Part shown: positions 22,592 to 31,664 of the stretch, piece by piece
How the letters are laid out: the number at the start of each line of letters is the position of its first letter
Position numbering within the stretch: position 1 is the first letter of the stretch
Assembly (NCBI GenBank): GCA_017557665.1
Contig: JAFYYI010000003.1
Span: 124,001 to 188,000, forward strand
Direction of reading: 5' to 3'
Source of the DNA: Muribaculaceae bacterium
GTDB lineage: Bacteria; Bacteroidota; Bacteroidia; Bacteroidales; Muribaculaceae
DNA length: 64,000 bases
Notes under the pieces: generated by a model
Told to the model about the DNA's origin: nothing
Database searches by the model: none
What the model saw: only the letters and a program-made list of their open reading frames with translations
Made by a program: the position numbers and the translations under genes

Positions 22592-24955
22592 ATGAGACTT
22601 TACAGGATGATATTGATGGTTGCCGTCGCCATGGTGGCGATGACTGTCACTGCCCAACAAACGACTATGACGGTCAACGACGAGGAACGCCATCAGACCA
22701 TCACGGTCACGGCCGTGGGGGATGACATCGTGCGTGTGGATGTGGTGCCCGACGATTGGGACGGTAAGCGCTTGCCATCGTTGGCACTGGACAAGAATGT
22801 GAAGACCGAAGCCAAGGTCGACAACTGGGAAGACATGACCGTGATGCGCACCGGCACCGGCATGAAGGTGGCCTATGTCAACGGCGCAATCACTGTCGGG
22901 TGTGGAAATAATTTCTACATCACCGACCTGTGTGACCGCAGTACCGGCACCTTGCGTCTGCTGCACAACGGGCAGGAGTCGTTCTATGGCGCGGGCGAAC
23001 GCGGCTACTCGTTCAATCTCGCGGGCGACACGCTCATCAACTACAACAGCCAGAACTACGGCTACCAGATGGGCGAGAAGCGCACTAAACTGATGGGTAT
23101 CACCATGCCGATGGTGATTTCATCCAAGGGCTACGGCATCTTCTTTGACGACTTCTGCAAGTCCTCGCTCTATTTGGGTGACCAAATCCAATATACCACC
23201 ACGTCACCTCAGCCGGTGTCCTATTACGTCATCAATGGCAACGGCAAGGTGGAGAATGTGGTTAAGAATTTCACTTGGCTCGTGGGACGTCAGGAACTGC
23301 CGCCGCTGTGGACGTTGGGTTACATCACCTCCAAGTATGGCTATCGTGACCAGCGTGAGAGCGAGGGCGTGGTCGATACCCTCAAGCGCGAAGGCTATCC
23401 GCTGGACGGCATCGTGTTTGACCTGTACTGGTACGGCAAGGAGGAGGACATGGGACGCCTGGAGTGGGACAAGCAGCAGTGGCCCGACCACCGCGGCATG
23501 CTGCGCAACTTCAAGGAGAAGGGCGTCAACGTGGTGACCATCTCGCAGCCCTACGTGCTGACCAACGGCCGCGCCATCGACAATTACCGCTTGCTGGATC
23601 CCCAGGGCTTGTTCTGTAAGACCGACGGCACCGACACGACCCACACTGTCACCATCTGGGTGGGGCAGGGCGGCATGTTCGATGTCTCCAATCCCGCCAC
23701 ACGCCAGTGGCTGCGTGGTCGTTACAAATCGCTCACCGAGGAGGGCGTGACAGGCTGGTGGGGCGACTTGGGCGAGCCCGAGAAGCATCCGCTGGAAATC
23801 CGCCACTGGAACGGCCTGACCGCCGAACAGTATCACAACTATTACGGCAACGAGTGGAGCCGCATCATCTATGACATGTTCAAGGAGGATTACCCCGACC
23901 GTCGCCCGATGGTCATGATGCGCGCCGGCACGGCTGGCCTGCAGCGCTACTCCGTCTTCCCCTGGTCAACCGACGTCTCCCGCTCGTGGGGTGGCTTGCA
24001 GCCTCAGGTGACCATCATGCTCAACGCGGGCCTGAGCGGTCTGGGCTATATGTCGCACGACGTGGGCGGTTTTGCCGTCGATCCCAATAACAAACGTGAC
24101 GGCGAACTCTACATCCGCTGGTTGCAGCTCGGCCTGTTCTCGCCCATGCTGCGCACCCACTCGACCTATCATGCCGAGCCTTACCATTACACTGAGTATG
24201 GCGACCTCACGTTGCGCATCATCAAGGAACGCTTCAAGTGGTTGCCCTATAACTATACGTTGGCCTATGACAACGCCCGCAACGGCCTGCCGATGGTGCG
24301 TCCGCTGGGTTTCTACGAGGATGACAAGGACTTCAGCCGTTTCGACGGCGTGTGGGACCAGTACTTGTGGGGCCGCGACGTGATGGTGGCTCCCGTTATG
24401 GTGCAGGGCGCCGTGAGCCGCGACATCATCTTCCCCGATGGCACCTGGGTGGACATCAACCATCCCGAGAAGCGTTACCAGGGGCACTCCACGATTCGCT
24501 ATGAGGCGCCGCTCGAGGTGTTGCCGTTGTTTGTCCGTGCAGGAGCCTTCATCCCGCAAGCCAATTACCCGATGGATAATGTGGGCGACTACAACCCTGA
24601 CAAACTGGACATCTATTACTATACCAGCGACACGCCGTCAACCTTCACCCTGTTTGACGACGACCTGCACTCCACGGGCACGCTGGACAAGAATAAGCAC
24701 CGCGAGATTCAGTTCACCGCCACGCCTCAGGGCAAGACGTGCTACATCACCATCCAGGGCAAGGGCAACATCAATGGCGACGCTCCCAGCAAGGAATACC
24801 GCCTGGTCATCCCTGCCACGGCAAAGCCGGGCAAGGTGAAAATCAATGGCAAGAAGGCTGCCGGGGTGACCTACGACAAGCGCACCTCCACCCTCACCAT
24901 CCCCCTGGCTATCGCCGACATCAACGAAGCCACCATCATCGAACTCGCCAAATAA
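22592..24955 (+). CDS. Secreted glycoside hydrolase family 31 (alpha-glucosidase-like)
   Basis: 787 residues with a signal peptide (MRLYRMILMVAVAMVAMTVTAQ). N-terminal beta-sandwich to about 230, then the TIM barrel: LPPLWTLGYITSKYGYRDQRE, DGIVFDLYWYG, and the nucleophile region GWWGDLGEPEKHP (Asp near 391). The acid/base is probably the Asp of FPWSTDVSRSWGGL, and HDVGGFA follows. The end carries proximal and distal beta-sandwich domains, the latter with FTLFDDDLHSTG as in the GH31 DUF5110 region. The family cleaves alpha-linked glucosides or xylosides; the substrate is not settled. No SusCD pair is adjacent, so this is not a classical polysaccharide-utilisation locus. Confidence 0.94.
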   Translation: MRLYRMILMVAVAMVAMTVTAQQTTMTVNDEERHQTITVTAVGDDIVRVDVVPDDWDGKRLPSLALDKNVKTEAKVDNWEDMTVMRTGTGMKVAYVNGAITVGCGNNFYITDLCDRSTGTLRLLHNGQESFYGAGERGYSFNLAGDTLINYNSQNYGYQMGEKRTKLMGITMPMVISSKGYGIFFDDFCKSSLYLGDQIQYTTTSPQPVSYYVINGNGKVENVVKNFTWLVGRQELPPLWTLGYITSKYGYRDQRESEGVVDTLKREGYPLDGIVFDLYWYGKEEDMGRLEWDKQQWPDHRGMLRNFKEKGVNVVTISQPYVLTNGRAIDNYRLLDPQGLFCKTDGTDTTHTVTIWVGQGGMFDVSNPATRQWLRGRYKSLTEEGVTGWWGDLGEPEKHPLEIRHWNGLTAEQYHNYYGNEWSRIIYDMFKEDYPDRRPMVMMRAGTAGLQRYSVFPWSTDVSRSWGGLQPQVTIMLNAGLSGLGYMSHDVGGFAVDPNNKRDGELYIRWLQLGLFSPMLRTHSTYHAEPYHYTEYGDLTLRIIKERFKWLPYNYTLAYDNARNGLPMVRPLGFYEDDKDFSRFDGVWDQYLWGRDVMVAPVMVQGAVSRDIIFPDGTWVDINHPEKRYQGHSTIRYEAPLEVLPLFVRAGAFIPQANYPMDNVGDYNPDKLDIYYYTSDTPSTFTLFDDDLHSTGTLDKNKHREIQFTATPQGKTCYITIQGKGNINGDAPSKEYRLVIPATAKPGKVKINGKKAAGVTYDKRTSTLTIPLAIADINEATIIELAK

Positions 24956-24961
24956 CAAACT

Positions 24962-25050
24962 ACGAATTACACGTATTAAACTAATTATAGGCATCGGCGT
25001 TCAATTCAATGATTGAACGCCGATGCCTTCGTTGAATTCGTGTAATTCGT
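24962..25050. terminator. Nested double inverted repeat (bidirectional terminator)
   Basis: Inner arms AGGCATCGGCGTTCAAT (24989-25005) and ATTGAACGCCGATGCCT (25012-25028) form a perfect 17-bp stem with a six-base loop. Outer arms ACGAATTACACG (24962-24973) and CGTGTAATTCGT (25039-25050) are also perfectly complementary. It separates the convergent GH31 and YbjQ genes. Confidence 0.85.
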
Positions 25051-25052
25051 GG

Positions 25053-25370
25053 TTAAATGACGACGGCGGTGCCGCTGGTGGCGACCATGAGCATCGAGTT
25101 GCCCTGGCCGATGGTCTCGTAGTCGATGTCGATGCCCACGATGGCGTTAGCTCCCATCTCCTGAGCCCGTTGCATCATCTCCTGCATGGCAGTGTCCTTG
25201 GCCTGACGTAGCACCTTCTCGTAGCTGGCCGAGCGGCCGCCGAAGAAGTCGCGCATGCCGGCCATAATGTCTTTCACAAAGTTGGCGCCGATGATGGTCT
25301 CACCGGTCACGACGCCCTTGTACTCACGAATCGGATAACCCTCAATCTGGGGTGTTGTTGACAGTATCAT
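25053..25370 (-). CDS. YbjQ/UPF0145 family protein
   Basis: 105 residues, exact family size. Begins [38 protein letters not shown], then [28 protein letters not shown], and ends [16 protein letters not shown]...[13 protein letters not shown], the canonical YbjQ pattern. The family forms homopentamers; it is called heavy-metal-binding in some databases, but its biochemical role is unproven. Cytosolic. It is a single gene convergent with GH31 and divergent from the following membrane-protein gene. Confidence 0.94.
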   Translation of the reverse strand: MILSTTPQIEGYPIREYKGVVTGETIIGANFVKDIMAGMRDFFGGRSASYEKVLRQAKDTAMQEMMQRAQEMGANAIVGIDIDYETIGQGNSMLMVATSGTAVVI

Positions 25371-25455
25371 ATCTTAAAAGTCATTTAAAATGGTTGAATC
25401 TTCTAACCTGCATTACTGCAAAAATGATGCCAAGTAAAAAAAGATGGATTCTCCT

Positions 25456-25482
25456 GTAGTTTTTCGCCACCTGTTGCGTCTA
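25456..25482 (+). promoter_or_regulatory. Candidate ECF-sigma promoter (GTAGTTTTT-N12-CGTCTA)
   Basis: GTAGTTTTT at 25456-25464, then 12 bases, then CGTCTA at 25477-25482. The downstream context CGTCTAATGGGTAAAAAACA is closely repeated before the DUF805 gene at 39.7 kb. The start codon is 30 bases on. Confidence 0.55.
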
Positions 25483-25512
25483 ATGGGTAAAAAACAATAA
25501 AAACAGAATGTT

Positions 25513-26073
25513 ATGGAACAGGAGAAATTTCAGATGACCGGCAACGATTCCGTTGAGAATCAGGTGACAACAAGCACTAAGCAGGCGTTGCGCGAGCAGG
25601 TTAACGGGCTGTTTGACAAGATTGCAAAGCGCGCAAGATGGGGAATAACGTTGTGCCTGGCAGTGATAACTTTAAATTTATGGTTATCTCTGACTAACTC
25701 TTTCGAGCCCCATGTGGGTTACAAATTAATCCTCTTTTCGGCCCTGGTGCTCATCGTGATGATAAAATCGGTTGTGGACCTCTTCAAGATCGAGAAGTTG
25801 AAGAAAAACGCTTCGCCTAAAGAACAGTTGGAGGCCGTTTTACGCTCCAAGAAATACCATTTGATGTCCAGATGGGTGCTGATCGCATTCATGACCCTGT
25901 ACATTTCAATCGATGTCTTGCATGACCGCTCACTGGGCACGCTGGTTGGTGGAATCCTGTTCATCCTGTTATTCTCGTTTCTTTACTTCATGACATATGA
26001 AAAAATGCCCTCCTACGTGGTTCCCCAAAAACTGGAAGAGAGTCTGCGCCAACTGATTGATATGGAAGAATAA
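25513..26073 (+). CDS. Hypothetical inner-membrane protein (4 TM)
   Basis: 186 residues. A hydrophilic N-terminus (EKFQMTGNDSVENQVTTSTKQALREQVNGLFDKIAKRAR) is followed by two hydrophobic helices (ITLCLAVITLNLWLSLT, LILFSALVLIVMIKSVV), a charged loop KIEKLKKNASPKEQLEAVL, two more helices (WVLIAFMTLYISIDVL, LVGGILFILLFSFLYFM) and a cytosolic tail. No family is recognised. The topology resembles small bacterial membrane proteins that sit next to sigma or anti-sigma genes, but none is adjacent. Its leader shares an unusual ECF-like block with the first DUF805 gene. Base composition is more AT-rich than the neighbours. Confidence 0.75.
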   Translation: MEQEKFQMTGNDSVENQVTTSTKQALREQVNGLFDKIAKRARWGITLCLAVITLNLWLSLTNSFEPHVGYKLILFSALVLIVMIKSVVDLFKIEKLKKNASPKEQLEAVLRSKKYHLMSRWVLIAFMTLYISIDVLHDRSLGTLVGGILFILLFSFLYFMTYEKMPSYVVPQKLEESLRQLIDMEE

Positions 26074-26085
26074 ATTGATGGCGTT

Positions 26086-26113
26086 GCAACATTTTGTATG
26101 GCATGTGCGTCTA
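26086..26113 (+). promoter_or_regulatory. Candidate ECF-sigma promoter (GCAACATTTT-N12-CGTCTA)
   Basis: GCAACATTTT at 26086-26095, 12 bases, CGTCTA at 26108-26113, 41 bases before the receptor start. The AAC-type -35 and CGTCTA -10 are the classic arrangement recognised by many ECF sigma factors. Confidence 0.6.
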
Positions 26114-26154
26114 TACTATAGAAACAAAAACTAACTAAACCCAGATATTGCATT

Positions 26155-28716
26155 ATGAAAATTTCAATGGTAAAAAGATTGTTTTGTGCCGCTCTGGTCA
26201 CCATGATGAGTCTTATCACGGTGGCTCAGGACTATAGCGGAAAGTGGACCGGAAATATCGAAGTCCCGGCCTATTCCCTCAACATCGGCGTGGTGCTCCA
26301 CATCGAGCAGAATGAGAAAGGCATTACCGCATCGCTCGACGTGCCCGAGCAGGGCGCTTATGACATGCAGGCCCAGGCCGAGGTCAAGAACGACAAACTC
26401 AAGGTGGGATTTCCCCAGATGGGAGCGTTATATGAGGCCACGTTGACTGGCAACACGCTCGACGGTACCTATACCCAGATGGGCATGTCGATTCCCTTGA
26501 AACTGACGCGCCAGGTCGCCTCGGTTCCCGCTCCCGACGGTGATGACGATTGGGTGAACGACTCGCTGCTGAGCGTGTTTGACAATATCCAACTCAAGGA
26601 GGTGGAGGTCACGGCCCAGCGCCAACTCATCAAGCAGGAGGTGGACCGCATCGGCTACAATGTCGCCGAGGATGCCGACAGCAAGACCAACAACGTGTTG
26701 ACCATGCTGCGCAAGGTGCCCATGGTGAGCGTCGATGCCAGCGACGAAATCCGCATCAACGGTCAGCAGAACTTCAAGATTTTCCGCAACGGCCATCCCG
26801 ACCCCTCGCTCTCGCGCAATGCCAAGGACCTGCTCAAGGCGATGCCCGCCAGCAGTGTGAAGCGCATCGAGGTGATTACCGAGCCGGGCGCCAAGTATGA
26901 CGCCGAGGGCACGACCATGATCCTCAACATCGTCATGGCCGACAACTCAACGCTCAAGGGTGTCTCGGGCATGGCATCGGCCAGGGCCGACCACAGGGGC
27001 TCCGTCGGCGGTTCATTGAACTTGACCACGCAACTCGACAAGGTGGTGCTGTCGGTGGACTACGGCATCCATCACGATGGCAACAACGGACAGAAGACCA
27101 ATACCTCTACCTATAACCGCTACAACATGAGCGGTGCGGAACTGATGACTGACGGCACCTTTGACGTGGACAAGATGACGGTCCACTTCGGTGACGTGAG
27201 TGCCAGCTGGGAACCCGACACATTGAACCTCGTGTCCCTGTCACTGAGCGGATTTGCCTATGATTACGGCGGCAATGGTTTCACCAACAACATCATGCGT
27301 GATGCTGCAGCCCAGCCGCTCTACAGCTACGATGTCAACAACCACACCAAGGCCGACAGCTACAGCTTTGACAGCCGTATGGATTATCAGCGCCGCACCC
27401 GCCTTAAGGGCGAGACCATCACGTTGAGCTACATGCTCTCGGCATGGCACAACAAGAACAAGGACAACACAGAATTCACCAACATTTTTAATCTGCCCGT
27501 GCCCTACTACGGCATTGACCAGAACGGCAAGGAGAACTTCAACGAGCACACCGTTCAGCTCGACTGGACACGCCCCCTTTCCAAGAAGCATACCATTGAG
27601 ACGGGTGCCAAGTACATCTACCGCTTGAACCGCAGCCACAATATGCTGGATTATCTGGGCATCGACGATGACACCAACATGCGTTACAAGCACGTGACCC
27701 AGGTGGGGGCGGCCTATGTGAGCTACACCTTCCACAGCGGTAATTGGGATGCCCGTGCCGGACTGCGCTACGAGCACAGCTTCCTGCGCGCCACCTATCC
27801 CGACGGACAGCAGGATGCCTACGAGGCTCACCTCAACGACTTCGTGCCCAGCGCCAGCCTGCGCTACCAGTTTGACTGGTCCAACAGCCTCAAGTTTTCC
27901 TATGCTGCCAGCATCAACCGCCCGGGCATCAGCTATCTGAATCCCGCTGTGATTGAGAGCCCAACGAGCCGCTCCTATGGTAACACCGACCTGGGTAGCG
28001 TCCACTACCACTCGCTGAGCATGACCTATATGCACGTGGGTCCCAAGCTGACCTTCAACATCACGCCGCAGTTCCAGTTCAGCAACAACGGCATCGGTGC
28101 CGTGAAGTGGGCCGACGGCCTGGTACAGGTTTCGACCTATGCCAACACGTTGAAGACCTACTCGACGACGCTCTCGGCCTTCGTGCAGTGGATGATGACC
28201 CAGAAGACCAACATCATGCTCAACGGCTCTATCGGCTACAACTACTACAAGAGCAATGAACTTGGCCTGAAGAATGATCGCGTGAGCGGCAACTTCTTCG
28301 CCAATGTGACCCAGTTCCTGCCCTGGAAACTGCATCTGTCAGGCTTCGCCGGCATGTGGGGCGGCGGCATCACCGACCTGTATGGCCGCATGGGAACAGT
28401 CTTCTTCCACGGCTTCTCCCTGCAGCGCTCCTTCCTCAAGGAAGACCGCTTGACCGTCCAGTTGCAGGCCGTGGTGCCCTTCAGCGGCAAGTACATGAGC
28501 ATGAAGAACTATGTGACCCAGGGCGACGTGACGGGATGGACCCGCTATGAGCAGCAAGCCCGCCGCTTCGGCATCAACATCAGTTACCGCTTCGGTTCGC
28601 TCAAGTCTTCGGTTAAGAAAGCATCCAAGACCATCGAGAACGACGACCTCATCGGCAGCGGCAAGCAGTCGGGCAACACCGGCGGCGTCACCGGCGGCAT
28701 GGGCGGCGGCAATTAA
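26155..28716 (+). CDS. Outer-membrane beta-barrel receptor with an unusual N-terminal domain
   Basis: 853 residues, signal peptide ending near VAQ (24). Residues about 25-115 (YSGKWTGNIEVPAYSLNIGV, EQGAYDMQAQAEVKNDKLKV, GNTLDGTYTQMGMSIPLKL) resemble the beta-rich lead domain normally found before secreted Bacteroidetes alpha/beta hydrolases. They stand where a carboxypeptidase-regulatory domain is expected. A plug follows (LKEVEVTAQRQLIKQEVDRIGYNV...VLTMLRKVPMVSVD... SVKRIEVITEPGAKYDAEGT), then a 14905-type (OMP_b-brl_3) barrel to the end. The tail after the last strand is Gly-rich (GGVTGGMGGG). Such receptors take up or bind small molecules with TonB; the ligand is unknown. A candidate ECF promoter precedes it. 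Confidence 0.88.
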   Translation: MKISMVKRLFCAALVTMMSLITVAQDYSGKWTGNIEVPAYSLNIGVVLHIEQNEKGITASLDVPEQGAYDMQAQAEVKNDKLKVGFPQMGALYEATLTGNTLDGTYTQMGMSIPLKLTRQVASVPAPDGDDDWVNDSLLSVFDNIQLKEVEVTAQRQLIKQEVDRIGYNVAEDADSKTNNVLTMLRKVPMVSVDASDEIRINGQQNFKIFRNGHPDPSLSRNAKDLLKAMPASSVKRIEVITEPGAKYDAEGTTMILNIVMADNSTLKGVSGMASARADHRGSVGGSLNLTTQLDKVVLSVDYGIHHDGNNGQKTNTSTYNRYNMSGAELMTDGTFDVDKMTVHFGDVSASWEPDTLNLVSLSLSGFAYDYGGNGFTNNIMRDAAAQPLYSYDVNNHTKADSYSFDSRMDYQRRTRLKGETITLSYMLSAWHNKNKDNTEFTNIFNLPVPYYGIDQNGKENFNEHTVQLDWTRPLSKKHTIETGAKYIYRLNRSHNMLDYLGIDDDTNMRYKHVTQVGAAYVSYTFHSGNWDARAGLRYEHSFLRATYPDGQQDAYEAHLNDFVPSASLRYQFDWSNSLKFSYAASINRPGISYLNPAVIESPTSRSYGNTDLGSVHYHSLSMTYMHVGPKLTFNITPQFQFSNNGIGAVKWADGLVQVSTYANTLKTYSTTLSAFVQWMMTQKTNIMLNGSIGYNYYKSNELGLKNDRVSGNFFANVTQFLPWKLHLSGFAGMWGGGITDLYGRMGTVFFHGFSLQRSFLKEDRLTVQLQAVVPFSGKYMSMKNYVTQGDVTGWTRYEQQARRFGINISYRFGSLKSSVKKASKTIENDDLIGSGKQSGNTGGVTGGMGGGN

Positions 28717-28861
28717 TTCTAGGTATTTTCAAAAGGTATCCTGTAAAGTGGCCTTGAGGAACGATAGCAATAAGACTATCTATCCTTGAGGCCATTATTG
28801 TGAAATAAATTGTTAGTTTGTTCTCGGTTTGTCATGTTTTTGCTATTTTTGTGCCCAAGAT

Positions 28862-30157
28862 ATGAATAGCAATTACAATCATATTGCATTTCTGTGCGGT
28901 CATTTCAAAAGGGAGAAGGACGTTGACATTGAGCATCTGGAACAATTCGGATGGCAACGTTGTGACCTTTCTGAACAAGAAAAATATAAGGGCAAACGAT
29001 ACTATTACCCTGAGTTTATCGATTTCTGCCATTCTTCGTCGTTTGATACAGGATGTGTCAGGCTTAATCGTTCTGTGGAAAAGAGCGTCTCGATTACAGT
29101 AGATGTGAGGGGCGAATTTCACATCTTCACATTTCAGGTTAAGGAAATTACCTTGTATTTATTTCCTCAACACATGGTGCTCTACAGCATACGCATTGAA
29201 CAGGATACGACAAGTCTTGATGACTGTTCATCGCTACTCTATGCGTTGAGATATATTGATGCCTTTGAGACTGAGCCTTACCTTGATTTCTATCATGTTG
29301 CTGTTCAGCCGATTGTCCAGGTCTATGATGCTCTGAAGACAAGCTCATTGCAAAACTCAACTCAGTTGGTTGAGAATGGCAACAAGATGCGTGTTTTCCA
29401 AGTAATCAATGCCCCTGCGAATACGATAGACGGTCTTGACGATGAAAAAAAGCGACATTTGCTGTATAAACTTGCCACTTTCTCTTCAATCACGGGAAAG
29501 GCTATAGACACCCCCTCTGAAGACTGGCAGACGACTAACAAAAAGTGTTATGTGGCCGTATTTGACAGTTGGACAGCCTTATCAATGCTCGACACTTTTA
29601 CCATCTTGGCCGCCGATTGCGAGAGCCAGATTGTTAATTGGGTGGATCATTATTTCGGGCAGATTTATATCCAAGCACTCTTTCAGAAGGTCTGTTTGTT
29701 TGATTTCAACAACCGTTTTAGGCACGAATTGAAAGAACAAGGCAATAGGGCCACTTCTAAACAAGTAACGGCGCTTGTAAAGGAGTTTGAAGGATTTGAG
29801 CGCAGTTGTTGCTTCAATAGGATCTCGTATAATTTTTTGCCCCAGCTTATTTCTGATGCTATTAGCAATAGTTTGGAAATTAACGATGAAATGCGCCAGT
29901 TATATTGTGTTATGGCCAAGGAACGGACTCGCAACGAAGAAGCAAGTCGCAAGAAGATGAACTCGTTGCTTCTTGCCATCTCGTTCCTGACATTGTTTTC
30001 GGCCATTTGGGATGCTTGCAGTATGTTTAACGAGATGATGAGTTTCAAATCACATTTCGGTAGTACTTTCTGGGGATTCCGAATCATAGGGCTTATCATG
30101 GCATTCGTCGTTATTGGTGTGCTCGTATATCTTTATCGTCGTAAGAGGGGTATTTGA
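28862..30157 (+). CDS. Unknown protein with C-terminal two-TM anchor on AT-rich DNA
   Basis: 431 residues from MNSNYNHIAFLCGHFKREKD; the open frame extends eleven codons upstream through a TTG but a TATTTTTG -7 box (28844-28851) lies there. The large soluble N-terminal part has no recognised motif. The last 75 residues contain a charged helix (EASRKKMNS) and two hydrophobic helices (LLLAISFLTLFSAIWDACSMF; IGLIMAFVVIGVLVYLY) ending RRKRGI. That is reminiscent of CorA-type membrane ends, but no GMN motif is present. Codons are visibly more AT-rich than in neighbours, suggesting transfer. It may be an effector or sensor; no function is assigned. Confidence 0.7.
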   Translation: MNSNYNHIAFLCGHFKREKDVDIEHLEQFGWQRCDLSEQEKYKGKRYYYPEFIDFCHSSSFDTGCVRLNRSVEKSVSITVDVRGEFHIFTFQVKEITLYLFPQHMVLYSIRIEQDTTSLDDCSSLLYALRYIDAFETEPYLDFYHVAVQPIVQVYDALKTSSLQNSTQLVENGNKMRVFQVINAPANTIDGLDDEKKRHLLYKLATFSSITGKAIDTPSEDWQTTNKKCYVAVFDSWTALSMLDTFTILAADCESQIVNWVDHYFGQIYIQALFQKVCLFDFNNRFRHELKEQGNRATSKQVTALVKEFEGFERSCCFNRISYNFLPQLISDAISNSLEINDEMRQLYCVMAKERTRNEEASRKKMNSLLLAISFLTLFSAIWDACSMFNEMMSFKSHFGSTFWGFRIIGLIMAFVVIGVLVYLYRRKRGI

Positions 30158-30190
30158 CAATGAAATGATTGAGATATAATAAATGTTAAT

Positions 30191-30730
30191 ATGAAGAATG
30201 TTTCTGTAATCAACCTGTTGATGGCCTTAGTCGTGCTGGCCGGCTTGGTGGCGTGTGAGGGAGACCATGTAGTCATCGAGACCGACTGGACCACCCTTGA
30301 GACGGTCGAGCTAAACAAACAGTACCGCAAGTACATGGATGGTGAATGGCTGTACCAGTATGATGACTCCATCCACTATATTGAGTTGTATTATACTTTC
30401 AATAACGAGGACAGCACTTTCACGGGCTATTACAATGAGCTGGTGCGCACCAATGTGTCCTCCGACGGGACCCCCGAACATAACGAGTGGCAACTCCTGT
30501 GGCAAGGGTCGTTCTCAGGCCGATGGGCGCTGCTGCACAGTGTGGAGTTGGACCATGCTTACATCTACATGGATAACATGGTCTATAAGGGCGTGCATGG
30601 GGTGCTGGCCAAGTATGACGTGCTGGCGGGCCGTGTGTTGTTCTATGGTGCCAACAGGAGCACACTGCGCGTGACATCGCCGCTCACCTTCCGCCGCATC
30701 GACATGCACCATCCCGAGGAACCGGAATAA
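30191..30730 (+). CDS. Hypothetical lipoprotein
   Basis: 179 residues, signal with lipobox LVACE (Cys near 22). The mature part is beta-rich and aromatic, with LNKQYRKYMDGEWLYQYDDSIHYIELYYTF, YYNELVRTNVSSDGTPEHNEWQLLWQGSF and LTFRRID near the end, like the small secreted beta-barrel or lipocalin-like proteins seen in gut Bacteroidales. No named family. It is likely surface- or periplasm-exposed. It follows the AT-rich gene by 33 bases but is GC-normal, and ends in a strong hairpin terminator. Confidence 0.75.
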   Translation: MKNVSVINLLMALVVLAGLVACEGDHVVIETDWTTLETVELNKQYRKYMDGEWLYQYDDSIHYIELYYTFNNEDSTFTGYYNELVRTNVSSDGTPEHNEWQLLWQGSFSGRWALLHSVELDHAYIYMDNMVYKGVHGVLAKYDVLAGRVLFYGANRSTLRVTSPLTFRRIDMHHPEEPE

Positions 30731-30757
30731 TCCGTTTCAACAGTAATGAGACAAAGG

Positions 30758-30789
30758 CGGCAGCCAGTCCCGGTTGGGGCTGGCTGCCG
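30758..30789 (+). terminator. Hairpin terminator after the lipoprotein gene
   Basis: CGGCAGCCAG, loop of 12, CTGGCTGCCG, followed by TGCTTTTGT. A perfect 10-bp GC-rich stem. Confidence 0.8.
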
Positions 30790-30868
30790 TGCTTTTGTGC
30801 GAAGTGCATGTCATGAGACTGTTATGAAAGCCCTCTCGGGGCCTTGAGTTGTTTCCTTGGTTGGGTCA

Positions 30869-31528
30869 CTACTCGTGGGGCATGAAGCGGGACGGGTCCT
30901 CCTTGTCCACAACGGGCGGCTCTTCTGGTTGCTGGGGCGCCTCATCGGCCGTTGTCGGTGGAGTGGGGGACGGCTTCTTGTTTTTGTTGGGCTTGTGAGT
31001 GACATTCTCCAGACGCTTGAACTCCTCGCGCACGTGACGGCGGCCGTCCTCAAACGTGTCATCGACGGCTTTCTCGATGGTCTCGTTGAACTTGAACGGC
31101 AACAGCGAGATCAGCGCCGATAGCAGCGACAGACCCGTCAGTGCGTAAGACAATTTGTAGCCGATGCCCATTCCGGTAATTGAGAATCCCTCACCCAGGT
31201 CATTGTCGGGGGTGACTTCGGGAGCGTGGCGCAGCATGATTTGATGCAGGCTGCTGGTGTCCATGTAGAACCACAGCCACACGAGGATGCAGGCGATAGC
31301 GCCGAGCACCCACCAGCGTTGTTTCAGGCTGTTGAGCGTGACGGCTCCAAAACAAGCGAGAAACGGCAGCAGGGCGATCAGCACATTGCGCAGCGAGACG
31401 GCTTGGGAGATGGTGCCCGCAGTGAAACCCAGCCCCGTGCGGGTGCCGATTAACTCGAGGTCATAGAACGGCAGAAACACGTAGCAGATGAGCGCCAGCA
31501 CGAGCAATATGTTGGTAATTGGTCTCAT
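30869..31528 (-). CDS. Hypothetical four-TM membrane protein
   Basis: 219 residues. Hydrophobic helices: NILLVLALICYVFLPFYDL, VLIALLPFLACFGAVTL, WWVLGAIACILVWLWFYM and YALTGLSLLSALISLLPF. They are followed by a cytosolic tail (FEDGRRHVREEFKRLENV) ending in a Pro-rich segment PTPPTTADEAPQQPEEPP. No family is recognised. It stands alone between convergent or opposing units; no operon partner is apparent. Confidence 0.75.
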   Translation of the reverse strand: MRPITNILLVLALICYVFLPFYDLELIGTRTGLGFTAGTISQAVSLRNVLIALLPFLACFGAVTLNSLKQRWWVLGAIACILVWLWFYMDTSSLHQIMLRHAPEVTPDNDLGEGFSITGMGIGYKLSYALTGLSLLSALISLLPFKFNETIEKAVDDTFEDGRRHVREEFKRLENVTHKPNKNKKPSPTPPTTADEAPQQPEEPPVVDKEDPSRFMPHE

Positions 31529-31664
31529 GAAATACAGTAGTTAAGAGCAGCTTTTTGAGCTGCTGTAGCTTGCGAATTTACTAAAGATTGCCGAAACAGG
31601 CCTAGAATGAAACCTATTTTTTCACTTTTTCACGTTTGTTAGCGGCAAAGGGGTAAGGTGTGTT

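Noticed and set aside
22592..28716. Polysaccharide-utilisation locus around GH31 and the barrel receptor
   Set aside because: There is no SusD-like gene, no SusC pair and no hybrid two-component regulator; the receptor is of the non-SusC type.
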